DNA of 32,415 nucleotides, taken from CAZIKF01 sp964539825 (GTDB taxonomy: Bacteria; Muiribacteriota; UBA6191). The translations under genes were made by a program, and so were the position numbers. The DNA lies in NCBI GenBank assembly GCA_964539825.1, contig CAZIKF010000047.1, positions 1 to 32,415 on the forward strand, written 5' to 3'. Of this stretch, positions 8,090 through 14,927 are shown one piece after another (position 1 is the stretch's first letter; each line of letters begins with the position of its first letter). The notes under the pieces were generated by a model. The model did not search any database, was not told the origin of the DNA, and saw only the letters and a list, made by a program, of their open reading frames with translations.

Positions 8090-9099
8090 GAAACCTGACC
8101 GATTTTACCCTTGGAATCAACCAGGTGGAGCCAGGCTGATCCGATGATGCCCGCATCATTGCCAAGGGAAGCAGGTTGAAGCCGTAAATGCTCAGTGGCC
8201 GGAGGTAACGCCCTTTCTCGTAAAGTTCTTTCCATGGGTTCAAGAAGAAGAGGACCTACCTCGCTTAATCCGCCACCGTAGGTGAGTGTATCCGGATTGA
8301 GCACATTGACAATGTTTGCAAGCCCCATACCTATGAATTCACCAATCTGCTCAATGAGTTTTTTTGCTGCTCGATTCCCTTCGCGGGCCAATCTTGAAAT
8401 CTCAGCTCCCTTTACGAATTCAGGGGAACCGAAATGTGACGCCAGGCTTTTAGAGTCCTCTGAGGACCCTTCTTGAATCTCTTTTTGAACCTGCTCTCTA
8501 CAGATTCTCTCAAGAGCCGTTCCACTAGCATAATATTCAAAGATGCCGTAGTTTCCACAGGAAGCCTTGGGTCCGTCGTAGCGAATAGAGGTGAGACCTA
8601 CTTCTCCGGCACAGTTGGAAGATCCTCGAAGGATTCGATCATTGATGATGATTCCAGAACCAATACCCGTACCGAGAAAAACATTGAGATAAATTTCCGG
8701 GCGTTTCTTAAACCCGAACAAATATTCTCCTATGGTGGCGGCGCGGACATCATTATCAATTGTAACTGTGGCCGATGGGTACTGAGACTTGAGTCGCTCA
8801 CCCAGGGGAGCTTCGTTCCAGTTCAAATTTGGCGAGTGATGAATCATCCCCGTCGAGAGTTCAATCTGACCTGCACACCCAATACCAATGGTATCAATTT
8901 CACCCGGATTCAGATCAGCCGACTGAAGGAAAGACTCGATCGTTTCCAGCAGGCATCGATAATAATCCTCAAAATCATTGCGAGTTGATGGGAATGTAGT
9001 TCTTGAAAGTATGGTGCCGGAGCTATTCACGAGGCCGAGGGCGGTTTTGGTACCTCCCAAGTCTATTCCCAGGTGAATTGATTTTGCTTTCTCTGTCAT
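8086..9099 (-). CDS. ROK-family sugar kinase, likely glucokinase-type
   Basis: A 337-residue ROK protein. The ATP phosphate loop IDLGGTKTALG is at about residues 12-22, the catalytic Asp lies in TIDNDVRAA (about 115-123), and the second phosphate motif is GTGIGSGI. The family phosphorylates glucose, ManNAc, GlcNAc or similar sugars in the cytoplasm. The zinc module is degenerate: the usual GEIGH reads GEVGL, and the usual C-x-C-G-x2-G-C-x-E reads A-S-C-G-N-Y-G-I-F-E, so three of the four zinc ligands are missing. Active-site motifs look intact, so a working zinc-free kinase is likely. It lies three bases after pheS and overlaps the next gene by four, so all are in one operon. The sugar cannot be told from sequence. 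Confidence 0.85.
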   Translation of the reverse strand: MTEKAKSIHLGIDLGGTKTALGLVNSSGTILSRTTFPSTRNDFEDYYRCLLETIESFLQSADLNPGEIDTIGIGCAGQIELSTGMIHHSPNLNWNEAPLGERLKSQYPSATVTIDNDVRAATIGEYLFGFKKRPEIYLNVFLGTGIGSGIIINDRILRGSSNCAGEVGLTSIRYDGPKASCGNYGIFEYYASGTALERICREQVQKEIQEGSSEDSKSLASHFGSPEFVKGAEISRLAREGNRAAKKLIEQIGEFIGMGLANIVNVLNPDTLTYGGGLSEVGPLLLEPMERTLRERALPPATEHLRLQPASLGNDAGIIGSAWLHLVDSKGKIGQVS

Positions 9100-9102
9100 T
9101 TC

Positions 9103-10116
9103 TTAATGGGGAAACTGATCTAAAAATCTCAAGTCATTCTCATAGAAAAGGCGGATATCTGTGATTCCATACTTGAGCATGGCAATGCGCTCAATTCCAA
9201 TTCCAAAAGCCCAGCCTGAATAAACTTCGGGATCAATTTTGACGGCATGAAAAACATTTGGATCCACCATTCCACAGCCAAGAATCTCTATCCATCCCGA
9301 TTGAGAGCAGAGCCTACAACCATTTCCAGAGCAGGCGAAACAAGAAACATCCATTTCGGCAGATGGCTCTGTAAAAGGGAAATAGCTTGGACGGAAGCGA
9401 ACTTGCCTTTCCTCTCCAAAGAGCTCACGTGTCAAAAGCCGTAGAATGAACTTCAAATGTTTGAAATTGATATCGGTATCCACCATTAAGCCTTCGATCT
9501 GATGAAATACCGGGCTATGGGTCACATCATGATCTACTCGGAAGACCTTACCTGGGGCAATGATACGAATGGGAGGCTTGCTCTTTTCCATGGTGCGGAT
9601 CTGAATTCCTGAGGTTTGGGTTCTCAGGACATGATTTTCATCGATAAAGAAAGTGTCTTGTGTATCCCTGGCGGGATGATGCTGGGGAATATTCAGAGCC
9701 TCAAAATTGTAAAAATCAGTTTCAATTTCTGGTCCCGTTTCCACATAGAAACCGAGTTTCTCGAAGATTTCAGTGACCTCTCTGATCACCTGGGTTATAG
9801 GGTGTAGCGACCCCATTTTCGGACCTACACCGGGGAGGGTTAGGTCCACTTTTTCTCTTCCTCGAACGGTTTTTTCAAGAGAAGTGAGCCTTTCCTGAAT
9901 CTCTAAACTAACCTCTTTTTTGAGGAGATTCACAGCCTGACCAAAGGAGCCCCTTACTTCTGGAGGAAGATCCTTGATCCGAGATACCAGGAGGGTGATT
10001 TCCCCTTGTTTCCCAAGGAACTTTCCTTTCGTTTCTAAAAGTTCGTCCCTTCGTGAAACTAATTCCAGTGCTTGGAAAAATCTCTCACGTGTTTCCTGGA
10101 TTTCTGGGTGGGACAT
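9103..10116 (-). CDS. pheS: Phenylalanyl-tRNA synthetase alpha subunit
   Basis: PheS charges tRNA-Phe as the catalytic half of an alpha2-beta2 enzyme. An N-terminal coiled coil (about residues 1-85) is followed by the class II core. Motif 2 lies around APGKVFRVDHDVTHSPVFHQIEG and motif 3 around GWAFGIGIERIAMLKYGI near the C-terminus. A four-Cys cluster in CFACSGNGCRLC matches the Cys-containing insert of many PheS proteins. ATG 10116 is chosen because GGAGGT lies eight bases upstream; the upstream in-frame ATG 10146 lacks this. pheT is not adjacent; the next gene is a ROK kinase. Length (337 aa) is normal. Confidence 0.97.
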   Translation of the reverse strand: MSHPEIQETRERFFQALELVSRRDELLETKGKFLGKQGEITLLVSRIKDLPPEVRGSFGQAVNLLKKEVSLEIQERLTSLEKTVRGREKVDLTLPGVGPKMGSLHPITQVIREVTEIFEKLGFYVETGPEIETDFYNFEALNIPQHHPARDTQDTFFIDENHVLRTQTSGIQIRTMEKSKPPIRIIAPGKVFRVDHDVTHSPVFHQIEGLMVDTDINFKHLKFILRLLTRELFGEERQVRFRPSYFPFTEPSAEMDVSCFACSGNGCRLCSQSGWIEILGCGMVDPNVFHAVKIDPEVYSGWAFGIGIERIAMLKYGITDIRLFYENDLRFLDQFPH

Positions 10117-10200
10117 GGGTCTAAACCTCCAAATGAAAAGCGGCACCGATTATAGCAAGCCGGGGTAGAAAATTGGAGTTTGGAACAAGAATTGAGGACC

Positions 10201-10270
10201 GGGAGACCCTGAATTAAAAGAAAATATCGATTGTTGAGCAGTTTTCAGAAAAGTTCCTTGCGGGTCTCCC
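10201..10270. repeat. 9-bp perfect inverted repeat in the pheS/coiled-coil divergent spacer
   Basis: GGGAGACCC at 10201-10209 is repeated exactly inverted as GGGTCTCCC at 10262-10270, with 52 bases between. It sits in the 209-bp spacer between the divergent pheS operon and the coiled-coil/prs operon, where regulators would act. A chance match of this length in such a spacer is possible at the few-percent level. No convincing -35/-10 pair could be assigned. Confidence 0.3.
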
Positions 10271-10325
10271 ATACGAATGAGTTATCATGAGAACCCTTTT
10301 TGGACTACTGGTTTAAGTAGGCGCT

Positions 10326-10700
10326 ATGGAGTTCTGGGACAAGGTCAAAGACCAGGTTGGGAAGACTCTTACCACTGTGGAGTCCCGAGCCCGTGATATC
10401 AAGGAATCTGTGGATCAAGAGCTCAAGATTCGCAAGCTCAAGAATCTTATCGAGGATCTACGCGTAGAGATTGGGGATCTCCATCGAGAGGCCGGAGAAT
10501 CTGTACTAGAATCTCTCCGGCAGGAAAAGTCCCTCGATCCAGCATCTTTCAAACAACATCTAGAATACCTTTTGGCATTAGAAAAAAAGGTTCGTGATGT
10601 AGAAGAGCAGCTCAATGTCATCTACCAGGAAGATCAGTCAGACTCATCGAATGAAGAGATTGTAGTAGACCCGGAAGATCAGGAGAATGGGAGCAAATAA
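10326..10700 (+). CDS. Small coiled-coil protein coupled to prs
   Basis: A 124-residue, highly charged protein. An amphipathic start (MEFWDKVKDQVGKTLTTVES) is followed by long heptad-patterned helices (about residues 20-100) and an acidic tail (DQSDSSNEEIVVDPEDQE). There is no signal peptide and no cysteine. It resembles the helical part of small proteins that often end in a zinc ribbon, but no ribbon is present. Its TAA overlaps the prs ATG by one base (TAATG), so the two are co-translated. No function can be assigned. Confidence 0.75.
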   Translation: MEFWDKVKDQVGKTLTTVESRARDIKESVDQELKIRKLKNLIEDLRVEIGDLHREAGESVLESLRQEKSLDPASFKQHLEYLLALEKKVRDVEEQLNVIYQEDQSDSSNEEIVVDPEDQENGSK

Positions 10701-11662
10701 TGGCGTATTTAGATCGCTTAAAGGTTTTTCATGGTCAGGTCGGCCAGGAACTTGCCACAGAAGTTTGTGACAGACTCGATGTTGAAGTTGGAAAAAGCAC
10801 AACTTTTAAGTTTAAGAATCAAAATTCCTTTGTTCGGATTGAAGAAAATGTCCGCGACATGGACTGCTTTATTATTCATTGCTGTGGAAATAACGTGAAT
10901 GATGGAGTGATGGAAATGCTTATGATGGTGGATGCTTTGAAAAGAGCCTCAGCCAGGCGGGTTACCGCTGTAATGCCCTACTATTTCTACGCCCGTTCTG
11001 ATAAAAAAGACCAACCTAGAATTCCCATCACAGCTCGGCTGATTGCTGATTTACTTACCGCTGCGAGTGTGGATCGAGTCATCACTATCGATTTGCACGC
11101 GGAACAGATCATGGGATTTTTCACCATACCTGTAGATCAGCTGCTCTCCTTACCAGTGATTTGTGATCATTTTAACAGTTTGAATCTTGAGAATGTCGTG
11201 GTGGTTTCTCCAGACGCCGGCGGGGCTAAGAGGGCACGTAGCTTTTCATGGGCTCTGAAAGCGGATCTTGCCATTATCGATAAGAAGCGGTACGGAAATG
11301 ATGATCGTTCCAGTGTGTATGGATTGATCGGGGATGTGAAAGACAAGACCGCTATTATTGTGGATGATGAGATTGATACCGGCGGCTCCATAGTCAATAC
11401 CCTCGGAGCCCTGAAAGAAGCGGGAGCTGCGAAGGTGTATGCCGCCTGTACGCATCCGGTTTTCTCAGCAAACGCCGTGGAAACTCTTACGAATTCAGAC
11501 CTGGAGCAGGTGGTAGCAACGAATACAATACCGCTTCAAAAAGGATACGATCCTAATAAGATCAAAGTGCTCTCCATAGGACCTCTGCTCGCCAAGGCAA
11601 TTCGTCGAATTCATGAAGGAACCTCGGTCTCAGCACTTTTCTCAAAGTACAAGCCACAATGA
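10700..11662 (+). CDS. prs: Ribose-phosphate pyrophosphokinase
   Basis: PRPP synthetase makes phosphoribosyl pyrophosphate from ribose 5-phosphate and ATP for nucleotide, His and Trp synthesis. Visible motifs, in order: PYYFYARSDKKDQPRIPITA (ATP region), ITIDLHAEQIMGFF (metal/ATP-binding His), VVSPDAGGAKRAR, a flexible loop at KKRYGNDDR, and the PRPP loop VDDEIDTGGS. Length 320 is normal for class I enzymes. GGGAG lies six bases before the ATG. The last three codons and stop (K-P-Q-TGA, 11651-11662) lie inside one arm of a 30-bp inverted repeat, so the repeat family supplies the C-terminus and stop; the conserved fold ends a few residues earlier. Some residues differ from the commonest consensus (DLHAEQ for DLHAGQ, DTGG for DTAG). 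Confidence 0.95.
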   Translation: MAYLDRLKVFHGQVGQELATEVCDRLDVEVGKSTTFKFKNQNSFVRIEENVRDMDCFIIHCCGNNVNDGVMEMLMMVDALKRASARRVTAVMPYYFYARSDKKDQPRIPITARLIADLLTAASVDRVITIDLHAEQIMGFFTIPVDQLLSLPVICDHFNSLNLENVVVVSPDAGGAKRARSFSWALKADLAIIDKKRYGNDDRSSVYGLIGDVKDKTAIIVDDEIDTGGSIVNTLGALKEAGAAKVYAACTHPVFSANAVETLTNSDLEQVVATNTIPLQKGYDPNKIKVLSIGPLLAKAIRRIHEGTSVSALFSKYKPQ

Positions 11663-11983
11663 GGCGGTAAGGCAAAACTTAGGGCGATTCGGCTGGCTGC
11701 AAGAATTCCTGGTCAGCTCTTCGTCGGCGCGTGTAGCGGTGCNNNNNNNNNNNNNNNNNNNNNNNNNNNNNNNNNNNNNNNNNNNNNNNNNNNNNNNNNN
11801 NNNNNNNNNNNNNNNNNNNNNNNNNNNNNNNNNNNNNNNNNNTTCGGCTGGCTGCAAGAATTCCTGGTCAGCTCTTCGTCGGCGCGTGTAGCGGTGCTAC
11901 ACACTTCTCCTCATCACTGCCAGCAATCCTTTCGCGGGCGCCTCTGTCCCCCAAAGTTTTGCCTTACCGCCTCATTGTGGCTT
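11651..11983. repeat. 30-bp perfect inverted repeat bounding a repeat element
   Basis: The 30 bases at 11651-11680 occur as an exact reverse complement at 11954-11983. The left arm starts inside the prs stop region and the right arm forms the tail of the second repeat copy. A third, diverged arm lies at 12130-12159 (25 of 30 bases match the right arm). Long terminal inverted arms around a non-coding core suggest a miniature mobile element or another dispersed intergenic repeat. No transposase is visible. Confidence 0.6.
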
Positions 11984-12166
11984 CCGAATTGGAAAAGAAA
12001 GGGATGGCCCTGGGGCGATTCGGCTGGCTGCAAGAATTCCTGGTCAGCTCTTCGTCGGCGCGTGTAGCGGTGCCACACACTTCTCCTCATCACTGCCAGC
12101 AATCCTTTCACCGACGCCTCTGTCCCCCAAAGCTGTACCTTACCGCCTCATTCCGGCTTCCGAATT
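11684..12166. repeat. Tandem intergenic repeat, unit about 176 bp, at least three copies
   Basis: The sequence beginning GCGATTCGGCTGGCTGCAAG appears at 11684 (first copy, running into the N gap), again from 11843 after the gap, and at 12014. The second and third copies are exactly 176 bases apart. They share nearly all bases through a conserved core with an AGCTCTTCGTCGGCG segment and a tail CCTTACCGCCTCATT...GGCTTCCGAATTGG. Translated ORFs through it are not credible proteins. The 612 bases between prs and the 58-aa gene hold only these repeats and the terminator. Confidence 0.8.
11743..11842. other. Assembly gap (100 N)
   Basis: Exactly 100 ambiguous bases, the customary filler for a scaffold gap of unknown size. 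The gap falls inside the tandem repeat, with matching sequence on each side, so the assembler most likely collapsed or broke on extra copies. The true distance and copy number are unknown. Confidence 0.98.
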
Positions 12167-12187
12167 GGTAGATGGCGTGAAATGGCA

Positions 12188-12221
12188 AAGCCCCGGTGCA
12201 TAGCCCTCGACACCGGGGCTT
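12188..12221. terminator. Strong stem-loop between convergent units, likely bidirectional terminator
   Basis: AAGCCCCGGTG (12188-12198) pairs perfectly with CACCGGGGCTT (12211-12221) around a 12-base loop. It sits after prs and the repeats on one strand and after the 58-aa gene on the other. T-tracts are short on both sides, so termination efficiency is uncertain, but position and G+C-rich stem fit. Confidence 0.6.
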
Positions 12222-12274
12222 ACGAAGCCTGCTTTATATCAACCGGCTTCTGACCTGAATTGTAGATCTGACAA

Positions 12275-12451
12275 CTATGCAGTCAGATCAATCTTTGTGC
12301 CTTTACCAGGCTCGTTCGCTTTAGCTTGAGTCCTTAAATCCTCTTCCCGCGCAGGGGGCGGTTCCTCGCGAGGGGGTGGTTCCTCGGTTCTCTTTGGTTC
12401 ATCTCCTGGCGCTTTCAAGGGTAATTGACTTCCCAGTCCTGAAATATCCAT
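12275..12451 (-). CDS. Small Pro/Glu-rich protein (58 aa)
   Basis: A leftward ORF from ATG 12451 to TAG 12275-12277, with GGAGG a few bases before the ATG. It starts MDISGLGSQLPL, has a low-complexity middle in which a REEPPP-type block is repeated, and ends GTKIDLTA. The neighbour gene encodes a protein of the same build. Short proteins starting with M-D-I and ending G-x-[NK]-[IV]-D recall the YjfB-type putative motility family, but the middle is unlike it, so this is only a hint. No signal peptide or membrane segment. Confidence 0.6.
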   Translation of the reverse strand: MDISGLGSQLPLKAPGDEPKRTEEPPPREEPPPAREEDLRTQAKANEPGKGTKIDLTA

Positions 12452-12529
12452 GGTTCCTCCCTGGAATCCTCGATAGTGATTGCTCTTTTGGTCGACTTGT
12501 TTCCGATCACCTTACAAGTGGGTGATGGT

Positions 12530-12721
12530 TTAGGCGTTATAATCGACGTTGCTGCCCAGAAACTCCGTCTCTTCAGGAGGTGGTTCAGATTCTGTTTGAA
12601 GAGATTCTGTCCTTTGAACCGGCTCCGATTCAGGAGGCTTTTCGTTCTTTTTAACAGGAGCAGAGCTTGAGTTTGCTAAAGGTGGGGCTTGGGTTACACC
12701 GTATCCAATTCCGTCTGGCAT
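12530..12721 (-). CDS. Small Pro/Glu/Ser-rich protein (63 aa)
   Basis: A leftward ORF from ATG 12721 with a perfect GGAGGT five bases upstream. It starts MPDGIGYGVTQAPP, has a disordered P/E/S/K middle and ends FLGSNVDYNA. The opening, the disordered centre and the G-x-x-[IV]-D-x-x-A ending match the following 58-aa protein, so the two are likely paralogues in one unit, 78 bases apart. A paired RNA leader element lies upstream (12755-12774). Function unknown; a motility-linked role is a weak inference. Confidence 0.62.
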   Translation of the reverse strand: MPDGIGYGVTQAPPLANSSSAPVKKNEKPPESEPVQRTESLQTESEPPPEETEFLGSNVDYNA

Positions 12722-12754
12722 GATGGACCTCCATATCTAATTACTAGAACCGCC

Positions 12755-12774
12755 TCTCGACTTCCTTATCGAGA
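12755..12774 (-). other. Leader hairpin before the small Pro/Glu-rich genes
   Basis: TCTCGA (12755-12760) pairs with TCGAGA (12769-12774) around an eight-base loop in the leader of the 63-aa gene. The rest of 12722-12963 holds no ORF I can support. A sigma-28-like TAAA (12787-12790) and CGATAA (12766-12771) are present on this strand, but the spacing is about two bases short of the usual 15, so no promoter is claimed. Confidence 0.3.
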
Positions 12775-12963
12775 CGAATTCCATTCTTTAATTTGGAGAT
12801 CCAGAATCCTTTCCGGAACGATATACCAAAAATGGCGTTTTAATTAATTGTAGGGATGGAGTCCCCGGATGGGAATCCTCGACCCTATATGATACAGACA
12901 AATTCAGCCTTATGCAGGTAGTTATGTTATCAATCCTGCCGTCAACCTGTTTAGGTTTCCAAT

Positions 12964-14163
12964 TCAACCTCTGATCGAATGGATTGCTTTTTCCATTCTC
13001 AAGCAAGAGTCCTCAGCATGGTTATCAATACCTACCGACATTCGGATAATTCCTGTACCGAGGCCCATTTTCTGGCGATCCTCTTCGGGAATTTCTGAAG
13101 AAGTACTGGATCCAGGAACACTAAAAAGGGTTTTGTAAAATCCGAGGCTTACAGCGAAGTAACCCACTTTTTCACGCTGCATAGCGATCACCAGGTCCCT
13201 GGCCTGCTCCAGACTGCCCGCATCGAATGCGAGGATTCCTCCAAATCCATATTCCTGGTTTCTCAAAGATCCAAATTCCTCATGATCAGGGTGGGATTCG
13301 AGTCCGGGATAATGAACTGGAAATTCATGGGATTCCAGTTTTCGCGCCATGGCTAGCGCATTTTTGCTGTGTTGTTTGATCCTGAGATGGAGGGTGTGTA
13401 GATTTTTTAGTATTCCCGCTGACCGAAGGGTGTCTAGTACTGGACCCGTAAGCATGCATAATCCCGTATGAACATCCGTGAGAGAATCAATGAAGGACTG
13501 GTCAGCGCAAATGCATCCGGCTATACAATCGCTAGCACCGTTGATGAACTTTGTTATGCTGTGAATGACCACATCGGCACCATGGTTAGCGGGGGTGAAA
13601 AGTAGCGGCGTAAAGGTGTTATCTACTACCAGCTTGACGCCTTTCTGGGTGGATATTTTGCTCAGTTCAGGGATTGGAGCAAAACCTAGAAGCGGATTGG
13701 AAAGAGTTTCACAGTATAAGACCCTGGTATTTTCTTGAATTGCGTCGCGCACCTGATCAAGGTCATGGATGTCCACAAAGGTAGTGGTTATATTAAATCT
13801 GGATAGGATATTCTTCAACAGAGCAAAGGTTCCGCCATAGACAGTTTGAGAGCAGACGATATTGTCACCCGCTGAGCAGATTTGAAGCAAAGTGCAATGG
13901 ATAGCGGACATACCCGATGAGGTGGTCATCGCTGCCTCGGTGTGCTCCATTCTGGCCAGCGCTTCGCCAAGGTAATTATTTGTTGGAGATTTATGTCTAC
14001 CGTAAAGAAAGCACCCTTCGTGGGATTCGGAAAAAGCTTTCTCCATGGTTTCAGCTTGCAGAAAGGTAAAAGTTGAGGAATCAGAAATGGAGGGGTTGAC
14101 CCCTCCATACTCACCAAAAACCTGGTAATCCTGTATCTCAATACTTGGGTCAAAACGGTTCAT
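12964..14163 (-). CDS. Cys/Met-metabolism PLP enzyme, plant-type methionine gamma-lyase-like
   Basis: A 399-residue member of the trans-sulfuration family (cystathionine gamma-synthase/lyase, methionine gamma-lyase). The PLP-binding lysine is K205 in HSITKFINGASD. A phosphate-binding TSSGMSAI segment lies near residue 85, and the C-terminus carries GSSTSSE and GIIRMSVGIDN. The Cys that is typical just after VYG in bacterial methionine gamma-lyases is Gly here (VYGGTFALL), and the GSSTSSE block resembles plant methionine gamma-lyases. The likely reaction is alpha,gamma-elimination of methionine or a related sulfur amino acid, but gamma-synthase activity cannot be excluded. GGAGG precedes ATG 14163. 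It follows trmL by 64 bases, probably in the same operon. Confidence 0.85.
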   Translation of the reverse strand: MNRFDPSIEIQDYQVFGEYGGVNPSISDSSTFTFLQAETMEKAFSESHEGCFLYGRHKSPTNNYLGEALARMEHTEAAMTTSSGMSAIHCTLLQICSAGDNIVCSQTVYGGTFALLKNILSRFNITTTFVDIHDLDQVRDAIQENTRVLYCETLSNPLLGFAPIPELSKISTQKGVKLVVDNTFTPLLFTPANHGADVVIHSITKFINGASDCIAGCICADQSFIDSLTDVHTGLCMLTGPVLDTLRSAGILKNLHTLHLRIKQHSKNALAMARKLESHEFPVHYPGLESHPDHEEFGSLRNQEYGFGGILAFDAGSLEQARDLVIAMQREKVGYFAVSLGFYKTLFSVPGSSTSSEIPEEDRQKMGLGTGIIRMSVGIDNHAEDSCLRMEKAIHSIRG

Positions 14164-14227
14164 ATTTATCCTCCGGTAACCTGGCGATGCAGATCAAATT
14201 TATCCAACTTTGGGTCAACAAAGTGGC

Positions 14228-14734
14228 TCAAGGTGTAGAAGAGCAAGTTGGTGGAAATCCCAGTTGCCGGTAGGCTTCATAAAGAAACACCGTTGCCGCG
14301 TTAGCCTGGTTCAGGCTTCGAGTCTTACCCCACATGGGAAGAGTGATGACAGGATATTTTTGAGAATCAAGCCATTCTGCGGGAAGTCCCCTGGTTTCTT
14401 TTCCCAAAAGTATCATATCACCACTTTTGAAAGAAAACTCATGATACGGAATTCCTGTTCTGGCAGAGGTGAGTACCAGACGACGCCCTTCTGACAACTT
14501 CAGGAATTGCTCTGCATCAGACACCCATTTCCAGTTGAGATGGGGCCAATAATCAAGACCAGCTCGTTTGAGTCGAGCATCCGTAATTTGAAAGGGAGTA
14601 GGTCCCACTATCCAAAGCGGGGTGTTTGTCGCAACGCAGGTCCTTGCAGCAGATCCGGTATTACCTGGGATCTCCGGTTCAATGAGGACCATTGTAAAGG
14701 GAGCGGTGCTTTCAGTGGAGAGATCATCCTTCAT
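14228..14734 (-). CDS. trmL: tRNA (cytidine/uridine-34-2'-O)-methyltransferase
   Basis: A SPOUT-class methyltransferase that 2'-O-methylates the wobble base of certain Leu tRNAs. Visible hallmarks: IEPEIPGNTGSAARTC near the N-terminus, LKRAGLDYW around residue 55, the SAM-knot motif ILLGKETRGLPAEW, and the final LPMWGKTRSLNQANAATV motif. Length 168 is slightly over the usual because of a short N-terminal extension (MKDDLSTESTAPFT). The ribosome binding site is weak. It is the first gene of a two-gene leftward unit with the PLP enzyme. Confidence 0.93.
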   Translation of the reverse strand: MKDDLSTESTAPFTMVLIEPEIPGNTGSAARTCVATNTPLWIVGPTPFQITDARLKRAGLDYWPHLNWKWVSDAEQFLKLSEGRRLVLTSARTGIPYHEFSFKSGDMILLGKETRGLPAEWLDSQKYPVITLPMWGKTRSLNQANAATVFLYEAYRQLGFPPTCSSTP

Positions 14735-14793
14735 GAGAACTAATTACCATACTGAAGCGCTTCTGAAAAGTCCATTTAGTGTCCTTGGCCTTC

Positions 14794-14821
14794 CTGACTA
14801 AAGTACAATATATGCTATACT
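14794..14821 (+). promoter_or_regulatory. Sigma-70-type promoter with extended -10
   Basis: CTGACT at 14794-14799, a 16-base spacer, then TGCTATACT with the -10 hexamer at 14816-14821 and an extended-minus-10 TG. It lies about 105 bases before the Clp ATPase start in the divergent spacer from trmL. Confidence 0.55.
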
Positions 14822-14927
14822 TAGAAGGGAAATGTGGGGTTGGCTGGAGAGGAAGTACAAATAATCCGATAGGATAAAGAACGCGGGTCTATTTTCATGT
14901 ACCCGGAATTGAGCAGGGTGGTATCCT

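Noticed and set aside
11651..12166. CRISPR array
   Set aside because: The repeats are about 176 bp tandem units with inverted arms, not short direct repeats with unique spacers, and no cas gene is present.
11613..12171. Several ORFs of 63-92 codons through the repeat and gap on both strands
   Set aside because: They run through N bases or the tandem repeat, repeat the same peptide in register with the DNA repeat, and show no coding signal of their own.
12766..12790. Sigma-28-type flagellar promoter before the 63-aa gene
   Set aside because: The -35 TAAA and -10 CGATAA elements are 13 bases apart where 15 are expected, and the -10 part also belongs to a hairpin; too weak to call.
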